From: DAOUAJ01 sp034433615
GTDB lineage: Bacteria; Chloroflexota; Anaerolineae; DUEN01
Reading direction: 5' to 3'
Assembly (NCBI GenBank): GCA_034433615.1
Contig: DAOUAJ010000245.1
Coordinates: 1-14,097, forward strand
DNA: 14,097 nucleotides
In this document: piece by piece, positions 13,720 through 14,097 of the stretch
Layout of the letters: the number at the start of each line of letters is the position of its first letter
How positions within the stretch are numbered: position 1 is the first letter of the stretch
Position numbers and translations under genes: made by a program
Notes under the pieces: model-generated
Seen by the model: the letters and a program-made list of their open reading frames with translations, nothing else
The model's database searches: none
What the model was told of the DNA's origin: nothing

Positions 13720-14097
13720 ATGGTCACGGTTGACTGGCTCCTGACCGGCGGTATTGTGGTGACCATGAATCGCCATCACCACATTTTCATGGACGGCGCC
13801 GTGGCCGTGCGCGGACAGGATATCGTGGCAGTTGGCCCCTCTGAACAGATCATCAGCCGCTTTAAGGCCGCTGAGGTGGTTGATTGTCGTGGAACCATCG
13901 TCACGCCGGGGCTGATTAACGCGCATACCCATGTGCCCATGAGTCTGCTGCGCGGCCTGGCCGACGATCTGCGACTGGACGTGTGGTTATTGGGCTACAT
14001 GATGCCGGTAGAGCGCGAGTATGTCACGGTCGATTCCGTGCGCTGGGGAGCGCTCCTCTCCTGTGCCGAGATGATCCGATCGGGCACCACGACCTTT
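13720..14097 (+). CDS. Amidohydrolase, 5-methylthioadenosine/S-adenosylhomocysteine deaminase-like, N-terminal part
   Basis: The first 126 codons are present and the gene runs off the right edge. An N-terminal beta-sandwich (LLTGGIVVTMN...VAVRGQDIVAVGPS) leads to the barrel entry TPGLINAHTH (62-71), where His69 and His71 are metal ligands. Next comes VPMSLLRGLADDLRLDVWL and later SCAEMIRSGTTTF. This is the TrzA/cytosine-deaminase branch of the amidohydrolases. The LLRGLADD...WL segment is characteristic of 5-methylthioadenosine/S-adenosylhomocysteine deaminases, which release ammonia from the adenine ring in the cytoplasm. The ATG at 13720 has GAGGAAGG four bases upstream; an in-frame ATG at 13702 would add MSEEGS and sits too close to its AGGAAGG. 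Substrate specificity needs the missing C-terminus. Confidence 0.85.
   Translation, partial: MVTVDWLLTGGIVVTMNRHHHIFMDGAVAVRGQDIVAVGPSEQIISRFKAAEVVDCRGTIVTPGLINAHTHVPMSLLRGLADDLRLDVWLLGYMMPVEREYVTVDSVRWGALLSCAEMIRSGTTTF

Noticed and set aside
13405..13932. Minus-strand open frame of 175 codons opposite the acidic protein and amidohydrolase
   Set aside because: Its Leu/Phe-rich part is only the reverse of the Glu-coding purine run, and it crosses two real genes.

Overview
The window reads as chromosomal DNA from a GC-rich, free-living bacterium. The gene mix fits Anaerolineae or related Chloroflexota best: a Tat-type lipoprotein sugar-binding protein, an MttB-family methyltransferase, two uroporphyrinogen-decarboxylase (URO-D)-like proteins, a GH4 enzyme and degenerate 7-bp intergenic repeats. 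This assignment is an inference from gene content, because there is no rRNA or other marker gene here. Promoters of the ordinary TTGACA/TATAAT type and GGAGG ribosome binding sites are easy to find.

Region 1 (1-8565) is a catabolic/methyl-transfer region, almost all on the minus strand. From the right, a strong promoter (8377-8405) drives URO-D-like protein 2, a PfkB sugar kinase and URO-D-like protein 1. The kinase and URO-D-like protein 1 overlap by ATGA. A HigBA-type toxin-antitoxin pair and a GH4 glycosidase follow on the same strand. A VapBC-type toxin-antitoxin pair on the plus strand separates these from an MttB-family methyltransferase and the first 74 codons of a solute-binding lipoprotein that runs off the left edge. 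The likely theme is uptake of a sugar-like compound, hydrolysis, phosphorylation and perhaps corrinoid- or cofactor-linked methyl-group removal. No corrinoid protein is present in the window, so the last step is inference. The GH4 gene is bracketed by two toxin-antitoxin modules, both with readable autoregulatory palindromes at their promoters.

Region 2 (8566-12607) is a minus-strand envelope polysaccharide unit. A good promoter (12579-12607) drives an O-antigen ligase/polymerase-like membrane protein, a GtrA-family membrane protein and a GT4 glycosyltransferase. An unrecognised six-helix membrane protein lies beyond a strongly folded intergenic segment.

Region 3 (12608-14097) is on the plus strand and divergent from region 2. 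It holds a Nudix hydrolase, then a 100-residue protein with four cysteines (DUF1540-like spacing) and an extremely acidic tail, with its own promoter and probably its own terminator. It ends with the first 126 codons of an amidohydrolase of the 5-methylthioadenosine/S-adenosylhomocysteine deaminase type, which runs off the right edge.

No tRNA, rRNA, CRISPR array, insertion sequence or origin was seen.
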